64,000 nt of DNA from Dellaglioa algida DSM 15638. Lineage in GTDB: Bacteria > Bacillota > Bacilli > Lactobacillales > Lactobacillaceae. Shown piece after piece: positions 52,457 through 61,243 of the stretch (positions within the stretch are counted from its first letter, which is position 1; each line of letters begins with the position of its first letter). The position numbers were made by a program, and so were the translations under genes. The stretch covers positions 1 to 64,000 of the forward strand of contig NZ_AZDI01000003.1 in the NCBI RefSeq assembly GCF_001434695.1, written 5' to 3'. The notes under the pieces are model-generated. The model ran no database searches and was not told the origin of the DNA. It was given only the letters and a program-made list of their open reading frames with translations.

Positions 52457-53287
52457 TTAAGCGTACATTTTTAATTGCTTGTCAGAAAGTACTTGGTTCA
52501 TACGGCCACTTTTAAAACCTTTAAGATCCATCGTAACGTACTTAAAGCCTAAATCAATTAGTTTAGCATTCACGTCTTCATTCAAAGCAAGTAACCCATT
52601 TAGTTGTTCAGCGGGAACTTCAACGCGAGCAACATCTCCATGGAATCGAACACGAACGGTTGTAAAACCTAAACCGCGAAGATAATGTTCCGCATCCATT
52701 ACCAACTTAATATTATCTAACGTTAGTTTTGTATCATATGGAAATCGTGATGATACCGAACATGAGGCTACTTTGTTCCAGTTATTTAAATTTAGCTTTT
52801 GTGCTAACTCACGTACATCAGTTTTATAAAAATCTGCATCCTGTAAAATGCTCTTAGCGTTAGCTTCATCTCTGGCTCTCAAACCGGGTCTAAAGTCACT
52901 ATTATCATCCATAATCATACCATCCAAAACGGCATCATACCCTTTTTCTAAAGCAATTTTATTCAATGCATCATAAAACATTTTTTTAGAATAGTACCAG
53001 CTATCAGGGGTGTTGTTACTGATATGAATATCTGATAAATAATTTAATTCAGTGCCGTAAACAGTTGCGCCCATTTCTTCAGCGAGCGTAATTGCTTTAT
53101 TATATTCTTCATCTGTAAACAATTCAGAATTAGCAATAACAGCTAAAACATTTTCTTTACCAAGCGTTTTTAGAGCCATTTTTAAAACCAAAGTACTATC
53201 AATTCCACCTGAGAAGGCAACAATTACCTTATTCATTTTTTTAAGATTAGCTACAATTGCTTGTTCTTTTTCATCAATAGTTGTCAT
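52457..53287 (-). CDS. larE: LarE, sulfur insertase for the nickel-pincer cofactor
   Basis: A 276-residue PP-loop ATPase. SGGIDS at residues 26-31 binds ATP. Cys176 in VASCSVSSRFPY matches the cysteine that L. plantarum LarE sacrifices as sulfur donor. It adenylates and thiolates the pyridinium dicarboxylate made by LarB to give the dithio compound that LarC loads with nickel. Last gene of the lar operon, preceded by an extra 111-aa gene and followed by a terminator. Confidence 0.95.
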   Translation of the reverse strand: MTTIDEKEQAIVANLKKMNKVIVAFSGGIDSTLVLKMALKTLGKENVLAVIANSELFTDEEYNKAITLAEEMGATVYGTELNYLSDIHISNNTPDSWYYSKKMFYDALNKIALEKGYDAVLDGMIMDDNSDFRPGLRARDEANAKSILQDADFYKTDVRELAQKLNLNNWNKVASCSVSSRFPYDTKLTLDNIKLVMDAEHYLRGLGFTTVRVRFHGDVARVEVPAEQLNGLLALNEDVNAKLIDLGFKYVTMDLKGFKSGRMNQVLSDKQLKMYA

Positions 53288-53312
53288 TATAATTTCTTCT
53301 TTCAGTGTTTTA

Positions 53313-53648
53313 TTATTTTATTTGTGTTGATAACTCTGTTAATTGATTATACTGTTCTTTTAATACGTCATCCGTTGTCCACTGGATACTGTCAATATTA
53401 CTAATAAAATCATCATTTAATTTATTCGTACACTGACAAATAGTTTCATTGATTGACTCATAATTACTTTTTAATTCATCAGATAATGAGGCATAAATAT
53501 TTTGAATTAACGTAAATTCTGAATAACTCTCTTCCAGTAATGCTAGTTTAGTAGCTGTTAAAGATGTCGAAAATATTGCTCGATTATATAGATTTAATAA
53601 TCTTTCGAATGAGTCTTTATATAAGCTCAATTGCATATCAGTTTTCAT
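53313..53648 (-). CDS. Unrecognised 111-aa protein inside the lar operon
   Basis: A 111-residue, mainly helical soluble protein (QLSLYKDSFERLLNLYNRA, ELKSNYESINETICQC) with no signal peptide or membrane segment and a CQC motif near residue 71. It has AGGGG 11 bases before its ATG, begins 17 bases after larD and ends 25 bases before larE, so it belongs to the operon. The L. plantarum lar operon lacks a gene here as far as I recall. I do not recognise the family. A role in lactate racemisation or cofactor assembly is possible but untested. Confidence 0.75.
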   Translation of the reverse strand: MKTDMQLSLYKDSFERLLNLYNRAIFSTSLTATKLALLEESYSEFTLIQNIYASLSDELKSNYESINETICQCTNKLNDDFISNIDSIQWTTDDVLKEQYNQLTELSTQIK

Positions 53649-53665
53649 ATTTTACTCATCCCCTA

Positions 53666-54379
53666 TTAAATATTAAAGTATGAATGCATAAATAATGCCG
53701 CAACCACACCACCACAAATTGATCCAAGACCGGGAGCAACAAGCGCATATTTCCAGTCACTAGTTGCTTTATTTTTAAATGGAATAATAGAATGTGCTAA
53801 TCTTGGACCCCAATCACGAGCAATGTTCATTGCGAAACCTGTTGTACCACCAAGTCCCATACCAACGGCCCAAGTTAAGATACCAACGGCAATTGGCACA
53901 ACGCCAGCAGTTTTTATTTCTGAGATTGCTAAAATTGAACCGATAAAAATAAATGTTGCCACAAATTCGGCAAAGAAGTTACGTGGTAAATTTCTGATTT
54001 CTGGTGCTGTGCTAAAAATATTACGAATAGCAGTTGGGCTGACTTCACCCTCAGATGCCTTGAATTGATCTTTATACATTACGTAAACGAGTAATGAACC
54101 ACACATACCACCAAAAACTTCTGCTAATGATAGTGGGATAAGTTGAATCCATGGTGTATTTCCTAAAATACATTGTGCCAAAACCATTGCTGGATTTAAT
54201 GACACGCCACCGAATACAAATAATGCTACAGTAATACCAAATCCCCATGTTGTAACAACAAAAATATCACCTGAACCACGATATTTTGACCCTTTTAAAA
54301 CGTTATTACAGAAAACCCCTGTCCCAAATACACACATTAAGCCTGTTGCTAAAAACTCTGAAATCATTTGATGCATCAT
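53666..54379 (-). CDS. larD: LarD, lactic acid channel (aquaglyceroporin family)
   Basis: A 237-residue MIP-family channel. The first pore motif is SLNPAMVLA; the second reads FAMNIARDWGPRLA, with NIA in place of NPA, as in glycerol-facilitator branches with the extra Asp. In L. plantarum this GlpF1 protein carries D- and L-lactic acid across the membrane. It starts two bases after larC2 and precedes the extra gene. Assignment rests on family plus operon position. Confidence 0.93.
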   Translation of the reverse strand: MMHQMISEFLATGLMCVFGTGVFCNNVLKGSKYRGSGDIFVVTTWGFGITVALFVFGGVSLNPAMVLAQCILGNTPWIQLIPLSLAEVFGGMCGSLLVYVMYKDQFKASEGEVSPTAIRNIFSTAPEIRNLPRNFFAEFVATFIFIGSILAISEIKTAGVVPIAVGILTWAVGMGLGGTTGFAMNIARDWGPRLAHSIIPFKNKATSDWKYALVAPGLGSICGGVVAALFMHSYFNI

Positions 54380-54381
54380 TA

Positions 54382-54822
54382 TTAAATTACCTCTTCTTTA
54401 TTTTTTTGCCACTCATTTGAAACTAATTGATAGACCTCTGCTAAAGACAATTGATTTTCTTTAGCAATTTTTTCACAATCATCATACTCAGGACTATATT
54501 TTTTAATTTCTTCATAAGTCGCTATTTTTATGCCCACAACACCATATTCTGTTTCAACAGAATCAAAATGCCTTTTCATAATTGTCCGATTGAGCGTTTG
54601 GTAGCGAACACCCAATGTACTTGTATATTTTAAAAATAATTTTGTTATTTTTTCTTGATCCAATGGATTGCATAATGCAGTCACCTTATAAGCCGGACGA
54701 TTTTTTTTCATTTGAATTGGCGTGAAGAAAGCATCATAACTTCCTTCACTCATCAATTTTTTCATTAAATAACCTAATTCTTCACCCGTTTGGTCATCAA
54801 TATTCGCCTCAATACTCATCAC
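54382..54822 (-). CDS. larC: larC2, C-terminal part of LarC nickel insertase
   Basis: A 146-residue C-terminal part of LarC, with SIEANIDDQTGEELGYLMKKL at its start. It lies in the -1 frame relative to larC1. No ribosome binding site precedes its own possible GTG/ATG start, so it is probably made only as part of the 416-residue frameshift product. LarC uses CTP to put nickel into the pincer cofactor. See the frameshift site entry. Confidence 0.9.
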   Translation of the reverse strand: MMSIEANIDDQTGEELGYLMKKLMSEGSYDAFFTPIQMKKNRPAYKVTALCNPLDQEKITKLFLKYTSTLGVRYQTLNRTIMKRHFDSVETEYGVVGIKIATYEEIKKYSPEYDDCEKIAKENQLSLAEVYQLVSNEWQKNKEEVI

Positions 54823-54854
54823 AGAATCGTCGTTTTGGTCAATGACTTGTGAAC

Positions 54855-54868
54855 TTAGTTTTTTTTTT
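54855..54868 (-). other. larC: larC programmed -1 frameshift site
   Basis: On the minus strand ten A (54868-54859) run into CTAA. In the larC1 frame the last codons are GAA AAA AAA AAC TAA, so the classic slippery heptamer A AAA AAC sits directly before the stop. A -1 slip gives AAA then CTA AGT, which opens the larC2 frame through LSSQVIDQ. L. plantarum LarC is known to need a frameshift between larC1 and larC2. Confidence 0.8.
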
Positions 54869-55631
54869 CGAGTAGTAGGACACGCAGTGCGTTAAAGCCA
54901 CCCGTTTCTCTCTTACCAAATCCATAGCCAATTTTTTCTACGGTTAATTCACTTGGTATCTCACTAAATTCTGACACGATATTTTTTACAATACCCATTC
55001 CAGTTGGCGTAATTAATTCCGTATGAATTGACGCATCTTGCTTAATTGGTATTTGACTACCAACCCGCATCTGCATAACAGCCGGAACTGGCACTGGCAT
55101 TCTACCGTGCGCAACATCAATAAATCCGCTACCGTCCGTCAAAGTAGAAGAAATAACTTTGTCTACATTTAATAAATCTAATGCCACAAAACAACCGACA
55201 ATATCAACAATTGAATCTAATGCGCCAACTTCATGGAAATGAATTTCAGAGATTTCAACATGATGAACGACTGCTTCTGCCTTAGCAATTTCAGTGAAAA
55301 CATCGCTTGCTTGTTCTTTAATTGCATCTTTCAAATCACTATCATCAATGATTTTTAATATATCAGCTAGATGTCTCACGTCATGGTTATGATGATGCAC
55401 GTGATTTTCAACAAATCCATGATCTTTTTCACCATGATGCATATGAACATCGAAACTAGTACCAAATATGCTACTTTTTAAAATTTTTTCATTTTCTAAG
55501 TCGTAGCCGGATACGTTTATTTTGGCTAATTCTCTTTTAAACTCTTCAAAGTCGATTCCTAAATCAAGTAAAGCTCCAATGAACATATCGCCGCTAATGC
55601 CTGAAAAAGCATCTAAATATAATGTATGCAT
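54855..55631 (-). CDS. larC: larC1, N-terminal part of LarC nickel insertase
   Basis: A 258-residue N-terminal part of LarC (DUF111 family). It starts LYLDAFSGISGDMFIGALLDLGI and contains a His-rich segment (HMHHGEKDHG and HVHHHNHD, about 58-80) likely to bind nickel, and SEIHFHEVGALDSIVDIVG. It ends in LLLEKKN at a TAA directly after a run of ten A, where ribosomes can slip into larC2. The N-terminal product alone may also be made. Confidence 0.93.
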   Translation of the reverse strand: MHTLYLDAFSGISGDMFIGALLDLGIDFEEFKRELAKINVSGYDLENEKILKSSIFGTSFDVHMHHGEKDHGFVENHVHHHNHDVRHLADILKIIDDSDLKDAIKEQASDVFTEIAKAEAVVHHVEISEIHFHEVGALDSIVDIVGCFVALDLLNVDKVISSTLTDGSGFIDVAHGRMPVPVPAVMQMRVGSQIPIKQDASIHTELITPTGMGIVKNIVSEFSEIPSELTVEKIGYGFGKRETGGFNALRVLLLEKKN

Positions 55632-55645
55632 ATTTTTGTTCCCTT

Positions 55646-56392
55646 CTATAAATGATTCATCATACTTGCCGAATATCCCGCGCCAAATCCGTTATCGATA
55701 TTAACGACGGTAATTCCAGATGCACAGCTATTTAACATCGTTAAAAGTGGCGTAACGCCTCCAAAACTAGTACCATAGCCCACACTTGTTGGTACCGCTA
55801 TTAGCGGTGAATCAATTAATCCACCTACAACGCTTGCTAGCGCACCCTCCATTCCAGCAATCACAATAACAACCTTCGCACCTTGAATGACATCAAGACG
55901 GTTAAAAAGTCGACTAATTCCTGCAACGCCAACGTCATACACGCGTTCTACTTTGTTACCATAAGTTTCAGCCGTAATCGCTGCCTCTTCTGCAACGTCC
56001 ATGTCTGACGTACCAGCTGTTACAATCGCCACATAACTTTCAGTTGTTGGTATTTCATGATTTGTAACGGTCACGCATCTTGCTTTTTCAAAATATATAG
56101 CATTTTTATTAGACTCTTTAATAATTTCAAATTTTTCTTTTGAAATACGAGTACCTAAAATGTTCAATTTATTTTGAGTCATAACCTGCATGATGCCAAC
56201 GATTTGTTCCGCTGTTTTACCTTCTCCGTAAATAACCTCGGGGTACCCATTCCGTTTTTCTCGAGCTAAATCAACTTTAGCAAAGTCGAGCTCTGCAAAT
56301 CCAGAATTGTTAATTTTATCCATAGCATCTGTGACATCAGCTCGGCCAGCTGCAACTTCCATTAATAAATCTTTCAAATTTTTTTGTTCCAT
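55646..56392 (-). CDS. larB: LarB, NaAD carboxylase/hydrolase of pincer cofactor synthesis
   Basis: A 248-residue protein whose C-terminal half is like AIR carboxylase (PurE): [32 protein letters not shown] and the catalytic Cys223 in NSCASG. LarB carboxylates the pyridinium ring of nicotinic acid adenine dinucleotide and hydrolyses it to release the dicarboxylate mononucleotide that LarE thiolates. It is 12 bases downstream of larA and 14 upstream of larC1. Confidence 0.95.
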   Translation of the reverse strand: MEQKNLKDLLMEVAAGRADVTDAMDKINNSGFAELDFAKVDLAREKRNGYPEVIYGEGKTAEQIVGIMQVMTQNKLNILGTRISKEKFEIIKESNKNAIYFEKARCVTVTNHEIPTTESYVAIVTAGTSDMDVAEEAAITAETYGNKVERVYDVGVAGISRLFNRLDVIQGAKVVIVIAGMEGALASVVGGLIDSPLIAVPTSVGYGTSFGGVTPLLTMLNSCASGITVVNIDNGFGAGYSASMMNHL

Positions 56393-56404
56393 TTTTATTT
56401 TCCT

Positions 56405-57691
56405 TTATTTAACGATAACGCCTAATCCATCAGGGATAACTGCAACTTTAGCATCTGCGCCTTCAATTGCGTATGCCATATCTAGTGCTTCATCAATCGT
56501 CTTAGCTAATTTCATATGCATATCCGCAATCAACTTAGGATCAACCAAATCTGAGACAAAGATGACATCATGATTAACTAAAATTCTTGCTAATATTTGT
56601 GACGTCCATTGATCAGGAACCGTTTCTGTCTTCGGCGTATTAATCGCTTTATCCAAAAATTCTTGAGGGTCATCACAATCGGCAATATTATGGTAGAAAC
56701 CTTCTCCACCATGCCCGTCGCGAGAACCGGCAACCATAATGATAATACCGTGTTCCTTATTCGTAGCCTCGGCGGATGTCATCCCCTTAACTGCTTGGTA
56801 AATATTTTGATCTAGAGGGTAGCCACCATTTGTTGAAATCGTGATATCACTTTGTACTTTTGGCACTTCTGATAAGCGTTTAACAAACGCGCAGCCTTCA
56901 GCATGAGCTTCTTCTAAATCGCCTGCAAAAGAACCTATAATTTTTTTATTTTCATCTAAAACAACGTTAATAATAAATTGTAAATTGGCCGTTTTAGCAG
57001 CATAAACCATATCTTTATGAATAGGATTATGGCTGATATTCCCCGTTCTTGCCTTAGGCGAGTTAATAAATGGTCCTGAATGGTTAGCTAAAATTGTTTT
57101 ATATGAAGCAACACCAGGTAAAACAGATTTACGACCACCTGAAAATCCGGCAAAGAAATGAGATTCAATAAACCCTTCTGATAAAAGTAAATCAGCTTCT
57201 ACTGCCACTTTGTTAACGATACATTCACCACCTGAGGGTAATGTACCGATTTTTGCCATTGAAGAATCATCCTCAGAGTTATGAATCACGATTTCTTCAT
57301 TTGCGACAATATCTTCACCATACTTATCTACAAGTTCTTCATGTGTTGATGCCCTATGGAATCCTGTAGCAACCAAAATCCGAATTCTGGCGTCTGGTGC
57401 AACTGATCGAATTCTTCTTAATAGGATAGGTGTAATAATTTTTGAAGGTACTGGGCGAGTATGATCTGAACTAATGATGACAATATTTTTTTTATCTTTT
57501 GCTAACTCTTCTAGCTTAGAACCGCCAATTGGGTTGTCTAATGACCGCTCAACTGTTTCTTTCTCAGTTAGTTCGTTATGATATGTTGCAGCTTCTGAAA
57601 CTAATTTTCCGGCAAAATTCTTATCTGCGATGTTCACCGTAATCATCTTTTTATCATATGGTAATTTTATTGATACCATTTTATGTGTCAT
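56405..57691 (-). CDS. larA: LarA, nickel-dependent lactate racemase
   Basis: A 428-residue racemase that interconverts D- and L-lactate (EC 5.1.2.1) with a lysine-bound nickel-pincer nucleotide. His112 (GFHRAS), His178 (ESHFFAG), Lys188 (GGRKSV) and His204 (LANHSG) correspond, with a constant offset of four, to His108, His174, Lys184 and His200 of L. plantarum LarA. An ATG four codons in (57679) would remove that offset, but the first ATG has AGGG seven bases upstream. First gene of the operon, divergent from larR. Confidence 0.97.
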   Translation of the reverse strand: MTHKMVSIKLPYDKKMITVNIADKNFAGKLVSEAATYHNELTEKETVERSLDNPIGGSKLEELAKDKKNIVIISSDHTRPVPSKIITPILLRRIRSVAPDARIRILVATGFHRASTHEELVDKYGEDIVANEEIVIHNSEDDSSMAKIGTLPSGGECIVNKVAVEADLLLSEGFIESHFFAGFSGGRKSVLPGVASYKTILANHSGPFINSPKARTGNISHNPIHKDMVYAAKTANLQFIINVVLDENKKIIGSFAGDLEEAHAEGCAFVKRLSEVPKVQSDITISTNGGYPLDQNIYQAVKGMTSAEATNKEHGIIIMVAGSRDGHGGEGFYHNIADCDDPQEFLDKAINTPKTETVPDQWTSQILARILVNHDVIFVSDLVDPKLIADMHMKLAKTIDEALDMAYAIEGADAKVAVIPDGLGVIVK

Positions 57692-57982
57692 TTCCTTTCC
57701 CTATGCTTGCTTTTATAACATTTGAATTATATCGTGAGTTACAAATTTAAACTCTCTCTTTTGGCGTTGCTATTTTATACGTTTAATTATTGTCTACATT
57801 TGTATCCTTTAAATCAGTCATTTTTTGTCATCCTTTGGCTCTATACTTTTGTTATGCAATTAGAACTACATGAATGTAAACAAATGTGTACAATTGTGAT
57901 ATAGGCGTTTTTTGTTTCTCACCTTGTCATATGTTAAAGATTAACGTTGTTTGTAAACAAATATAAAATTAAGGTGGCCCCC
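57692..57982. promoter_or_regulatory. larA-larR divergent control region with Lar-box-like repeats
   Basis: Three related motifs are visible: TGTCTACATTTGTATC (57791-57806), TGTAAACAAATGTGTACA (57875-57892) and TTTGTAAACAAA (57950-57961). ACAAATGT recurs in opposite orientations in the first two, and TGTAAACAAA recurs in the last two. Crp/Fnr-type LarR is known to bind Lar boxes in this intergenic region in L. plantarum. A TATAAT on the minus strand at 57726-57731 lacks a good -35, as expected for an activated larA promoter. Confidence 0.6.
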
Positions 57983-58648
57983 ATGGTATTAACTGATATT
58001 GAATTTCTGATGAACTATTTAGAAGAAAAAAATGTACCTACAATTACTAAGAAGAGACACAATTATCTAACGTACAACGGTTTAGAAGAACGCTACACGT
58101 ATATATTAAAAGAAGGTATCATCAAAAACAGCGTTATCTTACAGGACGGTCGCGAATTTAACTTGTCATATATTGCTAAGCCAGATGTTATTTCCTTGTT
58201 ACGCGATGAAGTTTCTAAATATACGTCTTCTCCATTTAACGTCCGTGTTGAATCAAAAGAAGCAACCTTCTATAGAATAGATCGTGTCACTTTTTGGGAG
58301 TATGTTAATTCAACCATCGAACTACAAAATTACGTGAAGAACTATTATCGAAAAAAACTTTCAGAAAATATTTATCGTTCACAACGAATGATTATGAATG
58401 GTAAAAAAGGGGCCATCTGTGCCTTCGTTTACAGTCTCATCGATTTATTTGGTAAACAAATTAGTAATGGTATTTTAATCGACTTTGATATCACCAATGA
58501 GGATATTGCAAATTTCTGCGGTATTTCCTCCAGAAGCAGCGTGAATCGAATCCTTGTCGAGCTTGAAAAAGAACAAGTTATTTCAAAAATAAAACGAAAA
58601 ATTGTTATCACTGATATCAGTTACCTCTTAGATTTCATCGCAAACTAA
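57983..58648 (+). CDS. larR: LarR, Crp/Fnr-family regulator of the lar genes
   Basis: About 221 residues. The N-terminal part is a cyclic-nucleotide-fold sensor without an obvious metal or cAMP motif. The C-terminal Crp-type helix-turn-helix reads TNEDIANFCGISSRSSVNRIL. LarR activates larA when L-lactate exceeds D-lactate in L. plantarum. The ATG at 57983 has AAGGTGG five bases upstream; an earlier frame start at 57947 lies over the operator and is rejected. Followed 14 bases later by larMN. Confidence 0.92.
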   Translation: MVLTDIEFLMNYLEEKNVPTITKKRHNYLTYNGLEERYTYILKEGIIKNSVILQDGREFNLSYIAKPDVISLLRDEVSKYTSSPFNVRVESKEATFYRIDRVTFWEYVNSTIELQNYVKNYYRKKLSENIYRSQRMIMNGKKGAICAFVYSLIDLFGKQISNGILIDFDITNEDIANFCGISSRSSVNRILVELEKEQVISKIKRKIVITDISYLLDFIAN

Positions 58649-58662
58649 TAAAGGAGATTCTC

Positions 58663-59664
58663 ATGCACATTCCAGATAATTATCTTAGTCCTCAAACTTG
58701 TATAACCATGTTTGTTGCAATGGCACCAGTTTGGGCAATATCTGTTTCAAAGGTTAAAGTTCAAATTAAAGAAAAAAAAGAAACTGTTCCATTGTTAGGA
58801 ATCGCTTCTTCTCTTTCTTTTTTAATTATGATGTTCAATTTACCCGTACCAGGTGGCACCACAGCCCATGCAGTTGGTGGAACGCTGCTCGCAATACTGC
58901 TAGGTCCGTGGGCCGCCTCCTTATCGATTACTGTTGCCTTATTACTACAAGCACTCTTATTCGGAGATGGCGGTATTTTAGCATTTGGCGCTAATGCGTT
59001 CAATATGGCTTTCATAATGCCCTTTGTTGGCTACTTTATTTATTCTTTTTTTAAACGTTTTAACCAAGAAAAAATAGGTGCTTTCATTGGGGCTTATGTC
59101 GGAATTAATTTAGCCGCATTAATTGTGGCTGTTGAGTTAGGTATTCAGCCACTACTTTTTCAGGACCAGGGTGGTAACCCACTTTATGCTCCCTACCCAC
59201 TCTCAATTTCAGTACCCGCAATGGCATTAACCCATTTACTCGTTGTCGGTTGGGTCGAAGCTATTTTCACCGTCTTAGTCTTCTCGTTTGTAAAGAAAGT
59301 CTCTCCTAACTCTATTTATTTAGCCGGAAATCATCCACAGTCAAATGTAAAAAAAATGTTATCTCGCTTTTATCTTATAATTGGTGGGCTAGCCGTACTA
59401 TCTCCGTTAGGTTTACTGGCTTCAGGAACGGCTTGGGGAGAGTGGAGTGCATCAGACATCCTACCCACACTTACGCAAAACGGTCTTAAGGCTCACATGC
59501 CTGCAGGGATGGCACATGGTCTAGATTTCAAGCCATTCTTACCCGACTATTCCTTATTCGGTGTGTCTTTACCGCTTGGTTATATATTTTCAGCTTTTTC
59601 GGCAGTCATTATTTTCATTATTTTATTTAAGCTGGTGACACATGAAAAATCAAAAATATCTTAA
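58663..59664 (+). CDS. larMN: LarMN, nickel ECF transporter S/N component fusion
   Basis: A 333-residue membrane protein. The N-terminus MHIPDNYLSP provides the Met-His nickel site of CbiM/NikM proteins, followed by GGTTAHAVGGTLLAILLGPW. The C-terminal part (from about 225) has two helices with a loop, as in CbiN/NikN. It imports Ni2+ for lactate racemase with LarQ and LarO. It overlaps larQ by 23 bases. Confidence 0.94.
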   Translation: MHIPDNYLSPQTCITMFVAMAPVWAISVSKVKVQIKEKKETVPLLGIASSLSFLIMMFNLPVPGGTTAHAVGGTLLAILLGPWAASLSITVALLLQALLFGDGGILAFGANAFNMAFIMPFVGYFIYSFFKRFNQEKIGAFIGAYVGINLAALIVAVELGIQPLLFQDQGGNPLYAPYPLSISVPAMALTHLLVVGWVEAIFTVLVFSFVKKVSPNSIYLAGNHPQSNVKKMLSRFYLIIGGLAVLSPLGLLASGTAWGEWSASDILPTLTQNGLKAHMPAGMAHGLDFKPFLPDYSLFGVSLPLGYIFSAFSAVIIFIILFKLVTHEKSKIS

Positions 59665-60454
59665 TATGCCTGATTGGTTATCCTCACCGGAGAACTATTC
59701 ACCCGTAAAACAAAAAAATACTTTCTTACAGCAAAATAGAGGTAGGTTACTAAATCTATTGAGTCTATTTTCAGATAAAACAGAAACGACCTCTCAACCA
59801 TTAAATCGTCAAAACTCATTTATTCAACTTTTAACAACAATTACTTTAATTTTATTAACTTCTCTTTCAAGAAATATATCGTTTATTTGGATCATTTATA
59901 TGTACCAATTTCTTCAAATTGCCTTGTTGCCAAAATTAAATATGTTAACGATATTAAAACGGATTCCGATTAATTTAGTTTTTGTTCTTTTGTTTATTCT
60001 ACCGAGTTTTTTTTTAACGGATGCAAAAACTGTTATTTTTTTCGTACTCAAAACAAATTTAATTTTAATAATTGTTTCATACTTTATGAACACAAATACA
60101 TTTTTTGATATTATAATCGTTTTAAAAAAATGTTATTTCCCAGATATTATTATTTTTATTATCGATATAACCATTAAATATTTAAAAATATTATCTGAAT
60201 CACTCTATGCTATGACTTCAGCAATGGAATTACGATCGGTTGGCGTTAATAGGCATCAATATCAGTCTTTATCAAATTTATTTGGCAGCTTGTATCTAAA
60301 AACAAAAAGTACAGCTTTAGAAATGTACAGTGCAATGGAGGCTCGCGGATTTACTGGCAACTATCATTTTACTCGTACAAAACAAAGACTTAATTTGTCT
60401 GATATCACACAAACTTGTATCACTATTTTTTTAATTACACTTTTTTTTAATTAG
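59642..60454 (+). CDS. larQ: LarQ, nickel ECF transporter T component
   Basis: A 270-residue protein of the CbiQ/EcfT family, with about five membrane helices after a hydrophilic N-terminus of about 55 residues. The two coupling-helix motifs appear as AMELRSVGV and AMEARGF (Ala-x-x-x-Arg-Gly type), although the first reads RSV in place of RGxx. It couples the LarO ATPase to LarMN. Sequence is more AT-rich than its neighbours. Confidence 0.9.
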   Translation: MKNQKYLNMPDWLSSPENYSPVKQKNTFLQQNRGRLLNLLSLFSDKTETTSQPLNRQNSFIQLLTTITLILLTSLSRNISFIWIIYMYQFLQIALLPKLNMLTILKRIPINLVFVLLFILPSFFLTDAKTVIFFVLKTNLILIIVSYFMNTNTFFDIIIVLKKCYFPDIIIFIIDITIKYLKILSESLYAMTSAMELRSVGVNRHQYQSLSNLFGSLYLKTKSTALEMYSAMEARGFTGNYHFTRTKQRLNLSDITQTCITIFLITLFFN

Positions 60455-60469
60455 AGTAGGGGGCTCATT

Positions 60470-61195
60470 ATGTTTTCATTTTCAAATATACGTTATGGTT
60501 ATACTGACAAACTTAGCTTGAATAATATTAATCTATCCATTAAAAAAAATGAATTCGTTTGTCTATTAGGCCCTAATGGTTCTGGTAAATCTACCCTTTT
60601 TAAATTATTGAATGGTTTAATTTATCCCAGTGATGGTCAGTACACTTTTAATGATCAACAAATTAACGCTCACTTTTTTAAAAATTCGGTAAATGCTAAA
60701 AAGTTTCATCAACAAGTTGGATTTGTTTTTCAAAATAGTGATGTTCAATTGTTCAATACAACCGTTTATGATGAAATTGCTTTTGGCCCCAGACAAATGG
60801 GCTTTCCTGAGCCAGAGGTTAATAAACGCGTAATTGATTGTCTGACCTTACTAAATATAAATAAATTAGAAAATCGTGTTCCTTACCATCTTTCTGGTGG
60901 TGAAAAAAAATTAGTCGCAATCGCCAGCGTCCTATCCTTAAATCCGGATGTATTGGTTTTGGATGAACCACTCACAGGTCTTACAGCTCAGGCTCAGGAG
61001 AATATCATTTCAATTATGCAAGGATTACATAATGCTGGGAAGACAATCATTATGTCGACACACAATTTTACCCAAATCAAAGATTATGTGACGCGTTTTA
61101 TAGAATTTTCGGAAAATCATACTATCGTCTTAGATGCACCAACTAAGCTTGTTTTAACTAATTCTGACCTAATGGTTCATTTAGCCTCAATGTAA
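60470..61195 (+). CDS. larO: LarO, nickel ECF transporter ATPase
   Basis: A 241-residue ABC ATPase of the CbiO/EcfA type. Walker A is GPNGSGKST at residues 34-42; FQNSDVQLFNTTVYDEIAFGPRQMG is the Q-loop region typical of ECF ATPases; LSGGEKKLVAIASVL and VLVLDEPLTGL follow. It powers Ni2+ uptake. Last gene of the larR-larMNQO unit, with a hairpin terminator directly after. Confidence 0.94.
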   Translation: MFSFSNIRYGYTDKLSLNNINLSIKKNEFVCLLGPNGSGKSTLFKLLNGLIYPSDGQYTFNDQQINAHFFKNSVNAKKFHQQVGFVFQNSDVQLFNTTVYDEIAFGPRQMGFPEPEVNKRVIDCLTLLNINKLENRVPYHLSGGEKKLVAIASVLSLNPDVLVLDEPLTGLTAQAQENIISIMQGLHNAGKTIIMSTHNFTQIKDYVTRFIEFSENHTIVLDAPTKLVLTNSDLMVHLASM

Positions 61196-61237
61196 AAAAA
61201 GACACCAACATTATTTAAAATAATGCTGGTGTCTTTT
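61196..61237 (+). terminator. Terminator of larR-larMNQO
   Basis: Arms AAAAAGACACCA-CATTATTT / AAATAATG-TGGTGTCTTTTT; it can serve both convergent units. Confidence 0.9.
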
Positions 61238-61243
61238 TGGTTA

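Noticed and set aside
54382-55631. larC as a broken pseudogene
   Set aside because: The break is exactly at an A10/A AAA AAC slippery site, both halves are intact, and LarC is known to be made by frameshifting in L. plantarum.
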